Shown: positions 14,999 through 22,147 of the stretch, in pieces
Layout of the letters: the number at the start of each line of letters is the position of its first letter
Position numbering within the stretch: the first letter of the stretch is position 1
Virus record (IMG/VR): IMGVR_UViG_3300025131_006154
Location: 1-26,564 of that record
From: a virus
Length of the DNA: 26,564 nt
Reading direction: 5' to 3' (one strand)
Position numbers and translations under genes: made by a program
The notes under the pieces: model-generated
What the model was told of the DNA's origin: nothing
The model's database searches: none
The model's input: the letters and a program-made list of their open reading frames with translations, nothing else

Positions 14999-15973
14999 TC
15001 AGCCGCCAAGTTGCAAGATTTCCTCGTCAGTCCTGGGCGAACACCCTTGAAAACATACAGGTTTCCAGCGGCAAAAATTGCACTGCCAGTCGCCAATTGG
15101 ATTGGCTGTGGGGTTACGCTTCCAGTTGTCATACCGAGTCTTGGCCACCTCTGTGTTACGGGAGCGGGCATTCTTTTTGAGGCTGTTCCCAATGGCATAC
15201 CTCCGTTCAATTTTCTTGGCGTCCCATGCCGCACTGTAATCAGCAGGAGGGATCTTGTTTTGTCTCTCATACTCGGCTAGTCTGTCGTACCGCTCATAGA
15301 TGTCTTCCATTGTGAAACGTTTATCAGGTACACCATTAATAGTAGGGCGGTGTAGTTCGACGCCTGTTGATGCGTCAGAGATCAAGTCGATATCGTATTG
15401 TGTGCGCTCACCACTATCGCGAGCATAGTAAATCATTTTAAAATATGGGAGTTGTCCATCGAACGCAGAGCGATAAACAAGCGTCTGGAGGTACTGGCTA
15501 TCTTTCGGTGTACCTGCAATAGTCTTGTTTCCCATAATGCCAACAGTTGCGTTATATCCCGCAAAGCTCTTGACCTCGACCCCGAAATCTTCGTCACGGA
15601 CTGGATCATGAAGGATAGCGTCGATCTCTCCGTGAATACCACGGTCGGGATCATAGAAGTCTACGTTGTTGGCAACCCAGATACCAGCTTCCTTCCACTG
15701 CTCGACAAGGATGTTCTCAACACCCTTACCTGTTGCGAAGATCCATTGGGTATAAGCATCATAGTCGGCAGCGACATCTCCGAACAGTTTCTTATATCGG
15801 AAGTAAGAGGCTCGGGCACATCCTCCTGCTACACGATGCTCTCCGTGCTCATCTACCCATTCTACAGAAGCTTCTGATGGATACCAGGAGGCTCGGCGAG
15901 GCATGTGAACCTTGCTCTGTCGTGTCATGTGTGCGTCAGTGTGGGCTATCAGGTCAAATTTGAGTGGTGTCAT
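14999..15973 (-). CDS. Cas4/RecB-like PD-(D/E)XK exonuclease
   Basis: The 324-residue protein has the full Cas4/RecB-like site: an N-terminal Cys region (GGC52ARASYFRY), H114 and D118 in HGEIDAIL, E133-V-K135 in GVEVKSF, Q160 in DSQYLQTLVY, and a C-terminal Fe-S cluster (C298, C301, C307, C311 in CNFCRWKPVCFQGC). Such enzymes trim DNA ends in recombination; in phages they often serve replication or repair. ATG 15973 overlaps the previous stop (TAATG). Next to the primase-helicase, a role in replication-linked recombination is likely. It is not linked to any cas gene or CRISPR array here. Confidence 0.88.
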   Translation of the reverse strand: MTPLKFDLIAHTDAHMTRQSKVHMPRRASWYPSEASVEWVDEHGEHRVAGGCARASYFRYKKLFGDVAADYDAYTQWIFATGKGVENILVEQWKEAGIWVANNVDFYDPDRGIHGEIDAILHDPVRDEDFGVEVKSFAGYNATVGIMGNKTIAGTPKDSQYLQTLVYRSAFDGQLPYFKMIYYARDSGERTQYDIDLISDASTGVELHRPTINGVPDKRFTMEDIYERYDRLAEYERQNKIPPADYSAAWDAKKIERRYAIGNSLKKNARSRNTEVAKTRYDNWKRNPTANPIGDWQCNFCRWKPVCFQGCSPRTDEEILQLGG

Positions 15974-16176
15974 TAAGCGATCTTATTCTGGAGGGTTTCT
16001 ACTTGGGCCTCGAGGTTGTCTACACGCGCCGAGAGTTCATCCACTTCGTTCTGCTTGATGAGGAGAAGCTGGCGCATTTGCTCCTTCGTCATGAGGTTCT
16101 GGACGGCGGTCCACATATCGTTGATGGCGGATTCAAGCGTCAGCATCCTTTGGACTTCAGCGTCTGTCATTGCCAT
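15973..16176 (-). CDS. small coiled-coil protein, 67 aa
   Basis: The product is one helix: after a short start it shows heptads through residues 20-66 (QLLLIKQNEVDELSARV, NLEAQVETLQNKI). ATG 16176 has AAGGAGAGG at a good distance upstream on the minus strand; the second Met, two codons later, is a less likely start. It probably forms a dimer or trimer; the partner is unknown. The stop overlaps the nuclease start. Confidence 0.7.
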   Translation of the reverse strand: MAMTDAEVQRMLTLESAINDMWTAVQNLMTKEQMRQLLLIKQNEVDELSARVDNLEAQVETLQNKIA

Positions 16177-16541
16177 TGTGGTTCCTCTCCTTCTGGTTCG
16201 TCGGCCACTTCTTCTTTCCCCTGCACCGGGGCTACCTGATATCCCAAGTAGGGAGGCGGTGTCTGCTGGGCGAGTAGATACCGATCAGGTTCAGGATTGG
16301 CTTCCATGTAACCAACTGCTTTTCCGGTAGCGTAGCGGTGAGCCACATTCCCTCCGAAGTAGAGACCTAGAATACCAAGTAGGCCACCTACGAAGGTGGG
16401 GAAAAGTGGGGCCATAGCTGCGTTCCCAGCTGCTAATATAGTCATTCCTATGAGGATAGCAAGAGACAAAATGGTAAGAATAAACTTCCTGCTCTTGACT
16501 CCTTTGCCGTCCAGTAGGCTCTGTTCACCATTAGACAACAC
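16167..16541 (-). CDS. holin-like two-segment membrane protein
   Basis: Two membrane segments (about 20-42, FILTILSLAILIGMTILAAG, and 48-67, FPTFVGGLLGILGLYFGGN) are followed by a Pro/Gln/Glu-rich soluble tail of about 55 residues. That is the shape of some phage holins, but the endolysin is 8 kb away, so the role is open. Start: GTG at 16541 lies five bases after AGGAGG on the minus strand; another GTG two codons earlier overlaps that site and is less likely. The 3' end overlaps the coiled-coil gene by 10 nt. Confidence 0.6.
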   Translation of the reverse strand: MLSNGEQSLLDGKGVKSRKFILTILSLAILIGMTILAAGNAAMAPLFPTFVGGLLGILGLYFGGNVAHRYATGKAVGYMEANPEPDRYLLAQQTPPPYLGYQVAPVQGKEEVADEPEGEEPQWQ

Positions 16542-16550
16542 GTCCACCTC

Positions 16551-16922
16551 CTAGGCGAATAGGAGAGGCCAACCCCACTTGATAATGGTACCCAATAGGG
16601 CAGTGGCGGCTACTCCAATGCCTCCCCACATGAGGCCGGTCTTCCAGGACAGCTTGGCCGTCTTCTTCTCGACAGTATCCAACCGCTCTCCATGTCCTTC
16701 GATCCTGTCGTCCTGTTTGTCAAGACGCTTCTCTACCTTCGACCCAAAGCTTTCCATAGCCTTAGTGGTCGCCGCGAACCCATCCTCAACCAACACCTTG
16801 AGATCCTCGTGTTCCTTTGCGTTCTGCACTTTGTACTCCTCAAAGTCTTTAGCATCACGACGGTCGCTTTGCTCGAGTAGGGCCATACGGGTAGGTAGGT
16901 CTTCGTTAGCTGATGGGGCCAT
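16551..16922 (-). CDS. coiled-coil protein with C-terminal membrane anchor
   Basis: Residues 12-90 are a charged helix with heptad patterns (LLEQSDRRDAKDFEEYK, KRLDKQDDRIEGHGERLDTV); residues 97-121 (GLMWGGIGVAATALLGTIIK) are a membrane segment, and the protein ends GWPLLFA. This is the architecture of XhlA-type holin helpers and other tail-anchored phage proteins. ATG 16922 follows GGAGG by six bases; it overlaps the GMD gene by 17 nt. With the gene after it, it may form a membrane pair. Confidence 0.7.
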   Translation of the reverse strand: MAPSANEDLPTRMALLEQSDRRDAKDFEEYKVQNAKEHEDLKVLVEDGFAATTKAMESFGSKVEKRLDKQDDRIEGHGERLDTVEKKTAKLSWKTGLMWGGIGVAATALLGTIIKWGWPLLFA

Positions 16923-17895
16923 GCTCCGCCTCCAGGAGGGCCAAATCGTTGACAACCATCTCTTCGATCAGGTCCTTGAATGTGGTACGAGGTTCCCATC
17001 CCAGGTCTTCCTGGATAGCTGAGTAGTTGCCGATGAGAACGTCCACCTCTGTTGGGCGGAAGAAGCGGGGGTCAACTTCCACATAGTTTTTCCAAACAAG
17101 TCCGACACGGCTAAAGGCCACATCGCAACACTCTTCCACGGAGTGTGTCTCCCCGGTAGCTAACACATAGTCCTTGGGTTGTGGTGCGTCCTCCATCATC
17201 ATGATCATACCACGGACGAAGTCCTCTGCATGGCCCCAGTCTCGCATAGCAGCCAGGTTCCCCAGGTAGAGCTTCTTCTGCATGCCACGACGAATCTTAG
17301 CAACTGCCATCGTGATCTTACGAGTCACGAAGTTGGACCCACGACGGGGTGATTCGTGGTTGAAGCAGATGCTATTCACCGCGAACATCTTGTAGGACTC
17401 CCGATAGTTTACGGTGTTCCAGTAACCAGCGAGCTTGGACACACCATATGGAGACTTCGGATAGAAAGGGGAACTCTCGTCACACTTATTGGAAGTGACT
17501 CCTCCGAAGAGCTCGCTAGTGGAGGCCTGAAGGAAGCGAGTGTGAATCCCTGAGAGCCTGATTGCCTCTAGACACCGTAGAACACCAATGCCATTAACAT
17601 CCTGCGTGAACTCAGGCTGGTCAAACGATGTCCCAACGTGGGACTGAGCAGCCATGTTAAAGAAAAGGTCAGGGGATGTGGTCTTGCAGAGGTGGGATAG
17701 GCAAGACTGGTCTGTGAGGTCGCCCTCTACGACTTCTAGATTGTCGCGGCCCTCGAGGTGCGCAGAACACCCTAAGTCCATCCCCTGACTAGAGCGGCGG
17801 ATCATACCATACACTTTGTATCCTTTATCGAGCAGCTGGTCTCCAAGATAGGAGCCATCTTGCCCGCGAAAGCCTGTGATGATTGCAGTTTTCAT
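16906..17895 (-). CDS. gmd: GDP-mannose 4,6-dehydratase
   Basis: The 329-residue protein is a short-chain dehydrogenase of the extended type: the NADP loop TGFRGQDGSYL (7-17), MAAQSHVGTSF, the catalytic set T126/E128 (STSELFG) and Y150-x3-K154 (YGVSKLAGYW), FNHESPRRGSNFVTRKI at 178-194, and RDWGHAEDFV near 218-227. Together these fit GDP-mannose 4,6-dehydratase, which makes GDP-4-keto-6-deoxymannose, the precursor of L-fucose, D-rhamnose and perosamine. No GDP-fucose synthase or other second enzyme is seen here, so the host or a gene outside the window would finish the sugar. ATG 17895 has AGAGGT upstream. Length is slightly below the usual 340-370. Confidence 0.9.
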   Translation of the reverse strand: MKTAIITGFRGQDGSYLGDQLLDKGYKVYGMIRRSSQGMDLGCSAHLEGRDNLEVVEGDLTDQSCLSHLCKTTSPDLFFNMAAQSHVGTSFDQPEFTQDVNGIGVLRCLEAIRLSGIHTRFLQASTSELFGGVTSNKCDESSPFYPKSPYGVSKLAGYWNTVNYRESYKMFAVNSICFNHESPRRGSNFVTRKITMAVAKIRRGMQKKLYLGNLAAMRDWGHAEDFVRGMIMMMEDAPQPKDYVLATGETHSVEECCDVAFSRVGLVWKNYVEVDPRFFRPTEVDVLIGNYSAIQEDLGWEPRTTFKDLIEEMVVNDLALLEAEHGPIS

Positions 17896-17939
17896 GTTAC
17901 CTCTAGTCTTGTAGTGTATTACTACGGGAGATTACTTCT

Positions 17940-17967
17940 ATTTTACACGGGTCAAGAAGAGAATCAA
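17940..17967 (-). promoter_or_regulatory. candidate promoter for gmd
   Basis: On the minus strand TTGATT (17962-17967) is followed by a 16-nt spacer and TAAAAT (17940-17945, 5 of 6 to TATAAT). It sits in the 68-nt gap before gmd and starts within the stop region of the gene upstream. The same -35 hexamer, TTGATT, is used in the candidate promoter at 19473-19501. Confidence 0.4.
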
Positions 17968-18623
17968 GGAGCAATTCTAACCCCTTGTAGAAAATTGAAC
18001 AAGCTCATTGACTTATCCCGCCATGTAGCGTCAAGGCGAATCAGCTTGTCTACGATCTCCTGTGGTTGTGTGGCGAATGAAACCTGAAGAATACCAGCCT
18101 TCACTCTATTAGCGTATGTGTCTTGAATCTCTCGACCTGCACGAAGACTCGTGATGAAGTCCAACATGCCCCCAATGTCCACCCACGACTCTCCGAAGAC
18201 AGCCATCATATCCTCTTTCTCATAGGTGTGGTGGGGCAGAACCGTCATCTTGCTGTTATCGAATGAGCGCTCACAAGCATAGAGAATAGCGGCACTTGGC
18301 CAGGTAGGAGCGGGGATGCCTCCCCAATTTCCAGTGGAGCCACCATCAATTCGTTTGGCTACATCATCAACCAAGCAAGTATCAAGCAGCCACATAAAAT
18401 TAGAGAGACGAATAATCCCCGAGGCATCGCCCATGTTGTCGGGGATCTGTTGGTGACCAACAGGGATATCCACGCCCTTCGGGAGAACCGGAGGGAGGTG
18501 ACCACTTGGTACATAGATGTACTGGTTAGTGTATCCTGCCCTATACAGGAGAGCTAGACTCTCACTGTTCCAGAGAAAAGGATGGAAGTGGGTTGTATGT
18601 ATGAGAAGGGTTGACTTGTCCAT
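17964..18623 (-). CDS. unknown protein in glycan cluster, 219 aa
   Basis: The product begins MDKSTLLIHTTHFHPFLWN and has no recognised fold. Several Trp, His and Gly-Asn pairs (GGSTGNWGGIPAPTW) suggest a carbohydrate-linked enzyme, but this is only impression. Start: ATG 18623; a GTG six bases upstream in frame is also possible. Neither has a good ribosome binding site, and a perfect hairpin ends 1 nt before the ATG. Its position between gmd and the sulfotransferases argues for a role in glycan synthesis. Confidence 0.6.
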   Translation of the reverse strand: MDKSTLLIHTTHFHPFLWNSESLALLYRAGYTNQYIYVPSGHLPPVLPKGVDIPVGHQQIPDNMGDASGIIRLSNFMWLLDTCLVDDVAKRIDGGSTGNWGGIPAPTWPSAAILYACERSFDNSKMTVLPHHTYEKEDMMAVFGESWVDIGGMLDFITSLRAGREIQDTYANRVKAGILQVSFATQPQEIVDKLIRLDATWRDKSMSLFNFLQGVRIAP

Positions 18624-18624
18624 G

Positions 18625-18637
18625 CCCACAATGTGGG
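18625..18637 (-). promoter_or_regulatory. hairpin abutting a start codon
   Basis: CCCAC-aat-GTGGG is a perfect inverted repeat of 5 bp with a 3-nt loop (6 bp if the loop is counted as one base). In the minus-strand mRNA it ends 1 nt before the AUG at 18623 and contains the alternative GUG start. There is no clear ribosome binding site, so the structure may influence which start is used. Confidence 0.25.
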
Positions 18638-18661
18638 TCTTCTAGGAACTATGTCAATAGG

Positions 18662-19453
18662 CTATTCCATTTCGAGAGAGAGAAAACTATAGAGAGGCAC
18701 GAGATCTTGGAGATCTTCGGGTTGAAGAGTGAAGAGATTGGCGTCACCTTCGCAAGAAGGAAGGGGGATCTCTTTGTCCGAAAGGACAACAACATAGAAG
18801 TCATCAAGAATGTCCGGAGCATCCCAATCGGCAAGCTTATAAGAAGGTACCTCAATGCATCCAACTGGCTTGGCTGATTTAGCTACAGCGGAGAGCTCCT
18901 CTGCACGAATCACAAGTGGGTTGCGTCCAGCTGTACGGAGAGATTTCCCGGTTGAGGAAAAGAGTGTGCCACGTAGCTTGGGGGCAAGGTCTTCCTGGCA
19001 GAGGATCAGGATCTTGCTTGGCACCTTACGCTCGACAACAGGCTCTTCCGGGAGCGGCTCAACCTCAAGCGCATGAGGATACTCATCTGAGACAGGAGTA
19101 GGCTCTTCGGGAGCGAAGTCTTCAATAGCAGGCACCATTGGAGCGGGGTGGGGTGGGCCTAGCTTCAGGAGGAGCTTCTCGACTGAGATAATGTTGTAGT
19201 TGTCCAGCTTCTCGGTCAGGCGCTTGACCTTGCGCAAGTAGGTCTCATCAGTTGAGAGACCTGTTACACGGTAGAACTTCCAGTCGGGACGCCTAAACCA
19301 TCCGCGCCAAGAAGCAAGATCGTCTGTAGAAACAACAGCGAATACTCCTTCCTGAGGCAACTTGCCAAGGCCGTCACAGGTTACACGTGTATGCTTCGGT
19401 AGTTTGATCTGGATATAATCTGCTTCGGTATCAAAGATGTATAGCTTAGGCAT
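18662..19453 (-). CDS. unknown two-domain protein with Pro/Glu linker, 263 aa
   Basis: Residues 1-98 (MPKLYIFDTEADYIQIKLP ...) and 145-263 (SKILILCQEDLAPKLRG ...) look like two alpha/beta domains, separated by a flexible linker of about 45 residues rich in Pro and Glu (PAPMVPAIEDFAPEE). No catalytic motif was recognised. ATG 19453 has GGAGAG upstream, and a candidate promoter lies 20-50 nt before it. It may start a transcript separate from the sulfotransferase genes. Confidence 0.65.
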   Translation of the reverse strand: MPKLYIFDTEADYIQIKLPKHTRVTCDGLGKLPQEGVFAVVSTDDLASWRGWFRRPDWKFYRVTGLSTDETYLRKVKRLTEKLDNYNIISVEKLLLKLGPPHPAPMVPAIEDFAPEEPTPVSDEYPHALEVEPLPEEPVVERKVPSKILILCQEDLAPKLRGTLFSSTGKSLRTAGRNPLVIRAEELSAVAKSAKPVGCIEVPSYKLADWDAPDILDDFYVVVLSDKEIPLPSCEGDANLFTLQPEDLQDLVPLYSFLSLEME

Positions 19454-19472
19454 TATTCACTCTCCATTGGTA

Positions 19473-19501
19473 ATCTTACCATGACATAAGTTGCTAATCA
19501 A
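19473..19501 (-). promoter_or_regulatory. candidate promoter before the 263-aa gene
   Basis: On the minus strand TTGATT (19496-19501) is separated by 17 nt from TAAGAT (19473-19478); the three bases before it are TGG, an extended -10 element. Each hexamer matches the consensus at 4 of 6 positions. It overlaps the last codons of the third sulfotransferase gene. Confidence 0.4.
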
Positions 19502-20285
19502 TTGGGTAACCTAGCCCAGTGTGTTCATTACGAGCGATTCTAACAAATGCCGCTTTCTCTTCAGGTGTCCAGCTGAGAGATCTCTTGTTGAACGACGTAT
19601 CCTTTGGAAAGGAGGTGTGCCGCCCGGCCTTGATAATCTTCTGTGATTTCTCAAACTTAGCCATGATAGCAGGTCGATCGATATCATAACCAACACGTCC
19701 GAAGATGCTAGCTAGCACTACGTCCGGTTCCTTCACCAGGTCCTCGAACTTATAGATGGAGTAGAGACCAGGGTACTCTTTGACACAGTCGAGTGCAACT
19801 CGAGCCTTGTTGCGGTATGACATACACAAACGGAGGAAGTAGTCATTAGCGTCGGCCTCGACTAGCTTCTGTTCTACGCCTCCCTTGAGCTTCCGGAAGG
19901 ATTCAATCTGGTTCCGTCCATCACGAAGTAGTTGTACGATCTTCCAACCATCATCAATATAGGGCCTGACCTCAGCTGGTCCGAATCTATTTTGACTGTT
20001 ACCAGCGTAGGGACCTGGTACGAAGCGGGATTCCAGACTTCCCCACCAGTCCCCCAGATGAGTCATAAGGACCATGTCTTCTTCTACGTTCTTCACTACA
20101 TCTAGGACAGCACCACTATGAGTATGAGTAGCAAGAAGAGGGGGTAGTGTCGGAAGATGATAGAACGTCTCTCCGGGGTTAGCCTTCTGGGACGGATCAA
20201 AGAACTGAGGGGTGTGTTGGCACAGTGTCTGGAAAAGAGTAGAGCCAGCGCGGTAATTAAGAAGGACTAGAAGTTTATTGGGCAT
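19494..20285 (-). CDS. PAPS-dependent sulfotransferase (third of three)
   Basis: Residues 9-18 (LNYRAGSTLF) form the 5'-phosphosulfate-binding loop and 119-130 (LLRDGRNQIESF, with R121 and S129) the 3'-phosphate-binding motif of sulfotransferases, which move sulfate from PAPS to a hydroxyl or amine. YKFEDLVKEP and the final EHTGLGYPI also fit the family. ATG 20285 has GGAGAG upstream and overlaps the glycosyltransferase gene by 11 nt; an in-frame ATG 78 nt upstream is rejected. The acceptor is probably a glycan given the neighbours. It is not closely similar to the other two sulfotransferases, so they were probably acquired separately or diverged long ago. Confidence 0.85.
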   Translation of the reverse strand: MPNKLLVLLNYRAGSTLFQTLCQHTPQFFDPSQKANPGETFYHLPTLPPLLATHTHSGAVLDVVKNVEEDMVLMTHLGDWWGSLESRFVPGPYAGNSQNRFGPAEVRPYIDDGWKIVQLLRDGRNQIESFRKLKGGVEQKLVEADANDYFLRLCMSYRNKARVALDCVKEYPGLYSIYKFEDLVKEPDVVLASIFGRVGYDIDRPAIMAKFEKSQKIIKAGRHTSFPKDTSFNKRSLSWTPEEKAAFVRIARNEHTGLGYPID

Positions 20286-21378
20286 TCGCTCTCTCCAGGA
20301 ACTCTTTGATGGTATGAGATTCAGACTCAAAATCAACAACGTCGTTAAATCTCTCGATAACATTGGTATGTATCTCTTGATATCTCTCTGTGTAATAGAT
20401 CAGATCTTTCACGACCTCATCTTTTGTACTGGATGAGACATCGATACATGTCTTACCATGCTCTAGTAGAGCACATGAGATGTTACCTCGCAAGTCATTT
20501 AGGTTAGTAATAATGGGTCTGCCACACGCAAAGGAATTATGGATAATGTGACCGTAGGATTCTCCCCCGGGCTTAATGTGCCAGGTCCAACCAGAGGCCT
20601 TGATCATAGTAGCGAGAAGACCTGTGTCTGCAATAACACCAGCTTGGGGACCACGAAAGTTACCCATGGATGTGAAGGTCCAGTCATCTGGTAGGGAACA
20701 AGCAACCTCTCCCATGAGTTCCATAGAGTCAGGGAAATGTACCCAGCTGACAACGTTCTTCGGATGCTCAATGGGAGTGGGACAGAAGACATCAAGATCG
20801 AACTCCTGGTGGTAGCTCACCCAGTTGATATCAGGCATACCTCCCCGAGGAGGGGAGTGGAGCATCACGTTCTTGGCTCCAGATGGGGGTGTCCAGGGGC
20901 CATCACTTCCTACTCCACCAAGATGAACAATATGTGGACAGCCTTGTTCCTTGGCGAGACGCTTGAATGGTTCATAGTGCTGTGGCATGGACGACAGGAC
21001 AAAATCGAACTTTGTCTGACGGAAGAGACCAAGAGTAATGCCCCGTTGAAGAGGGGCCCAGTGCTTACTCTTATCTTCTATACGATAAATACCTGTTTCA
21101 CCAAGAGTAACGGGACCAACCCGAAGCATCTCTACGAGATAGCGGGCCCACCCCGTATCCCCAAGTGGAGGCAATTCCGATAAAAGGGACTCGGCTTCTC
21201 CGTCTGTGGTGGAGAGATAGCATTCGGTCACCGGGCTCTCAGCGTAGACATCCCAATACCCTTCATCCTTCCAACCCATACCGATTGGTCGGTAGAGCTC
21301 AATCCCCAGCCTCTTCTCGAATAAGAGAAAGAAGGAATGGAACAGGTCAAAATGATGTAGGTCTGTCAGAATCTTCAT
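20275..21378 (-). CDS. GT-B-like glycosyltransferase (paralog 2)
   Basis: The 367-residue protein has, near residues 258-292, GWTWHIKPGGESYGHIIHNS followed by ACGRPIIT, the donor-binding region of GT-B glycosyltransferases; the usual E-x7-E pair is altered. The N-terminus (KILTDLHHFDLFHSF, LYRPIGMGW) is very like that of the gene at 22147-23199: 28 of the first 45 residues agree without gaps. The sugar donor cannot be read from sequence. ATG 21378 overlaps the sulfotransferase gene by 32 nt, and its own stop overlaps the next sulfotransferase, so the three are tightly linked. Confidence 0.75.
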   Translation of the reverse strand: MKILTDLHHFDLFHSFFLLFEKRLGIELYRPIGMGWKDEGYWDVYAESPVTECYLSTTDGEAESLLSELPPLGDTGWARYLVEMLRVGPVTLGETGIYRIEDKSKHWAPLQRGITLGLFRQTKFDFVLSSMPQHYEPFKRLAKEQGCPHIVHLGGVGSDGPWTPPSGAKNVMLHSPPRGGMPDINWVSYHQEFDLDVFCPTPIEHPKNVVSWVHFPDSMELMGEVACSLPDDWTFTSMGNFRGPQAGVIADTGLLATMIKASGWTWHIKPGGESYGHIIHNSFACGRPIITNLNDLRGNISCALLEHGKTCIDVSSSTKDEVVKDLIYYTERYQEIHTNVIERFNDVVDFESESHTIKEFLERANAQ

Positions 21379-22147
21379 GGATCTCTACTTCGCCTAGATT
21401 AATATTAGTTCTAGAGTGAGTGTGTGCCCAGTCCCATAACAAACTGTCGTGGTGGTTCATGCCCCAAATCTTATCTCGAAGCCCACTACCAACAGGTTCG
21501 CGGGCTGAAGGGTTGCACTTTTTCCCCACGAATCTCTTGTGTTGGCCAGGCACTCCGAACTTCTTTTTGAGGATTGGCCAACAAGTTGAAATCTCATGTT
21601 GCAAACCAATGTACGAGAAATAATGGAGATTGGCAATAGCATGTTTCAGATGTGCACCAGATAGCTCAGGTGACTTGCCAACCAAGTCGGCTCCCTTGAA
21701 GTACATAGGGACACCAGAGAATAACCGCACCTGGTAGTCGTAGAAGAGATTCGTCCAGCACTCACGCAAGAGTCTATTGCTTGGTCCATCAAGTACGACA
21801 TCAAGAGGGTTGTCTCTCATAAAGACATGGAGGGGATGCGCATGACACTTGGGGTCCCTCACATAGAAGTAGGTCGACAGCACTCTGTCTACCGGATCTC
21901 TCAGTGTGGTCATGAGGTAGTAGGGTTTAGTAACGATCGAGTGAACGTAGTCGAATGTCTTCTTATCACGTAGGTGGCCAGAGAAGAAGGTAATACCATC
22001 CCGGTCCCGCTGGTCAATGTAGTCTTTGTGTTCCGCATTGAGGTGCCAGGAGTAAAAGGACTTAGTCGTCTGCAGGCGGTGGTGGAGGGGGTTCCTGATC
22101 GAGGTCCCTGCACACTTGAACGGGTGAATGAAGACTAGGTTCTTCAC
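21347..22147 (-). CDS. sulfotransferase, family 2 type (second of three)
   Basis: Residues 6-17 (FIHPFKCAGTSI) match the 5'-PAPS loop of Sulfotransfer_2 and heparan 2-O-sulfotransferase-like enzymes (typically HIPKxGGTS). SGHL at 56-59 and TLRDPVDRVLSTYF at 81-94 (R83, S91) give the GH and 3'-phosphate motifs. These enzymes sulfate polysaccharides. The start is a GTG at 22147 sharing bases with the previous TAG (TAGTG), with GAGGA about ten bases upstream. No alternative ATG fits the N-terminal motif. Confidence 0.87.
   Translation of the reverse strand: MKNLVFIHPFKCAGTSIRNPLHHRLQTTKSFYSWHLNAEHKDYIDQRDRDGITFFSGHLRDKKTFDYVHSIVTKPYYLMTTLRDPVDRVLSTYFYVRDPKCHAHPLHVFMRDNPLDVVLDGPSNRLLRECWTNLFYDYQVRLFSGVPMYFKGADLVGKSPELSGAHLKHAIANLHYFSYIGLQHEISTCWPILKKKFGVPGQHKRFVGKKCNPSAREPVGSGLRDKIWGMNHHDSLLWDWAHTHSRTNINLGEVEIHEDSDRPTSF

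Noticed and set aside
14878-15270. A 130-codon minus-strand frame overlapping the Cas4-like nuclease
   Set aside because: It overlaps the C-terminal Fe-S region of the clear nuclease in another frame; its composition is Arg/Ser/Thr-rich and no motif is seen.
14999-15973. Link of the Cas4-like nuclease to a CRISPR-Cas system
   Set aside because: No cas1, cas2 or repeat-spacer array occurs anywhere in the window; stand-alone Cas4-like nucleases are common in phages.
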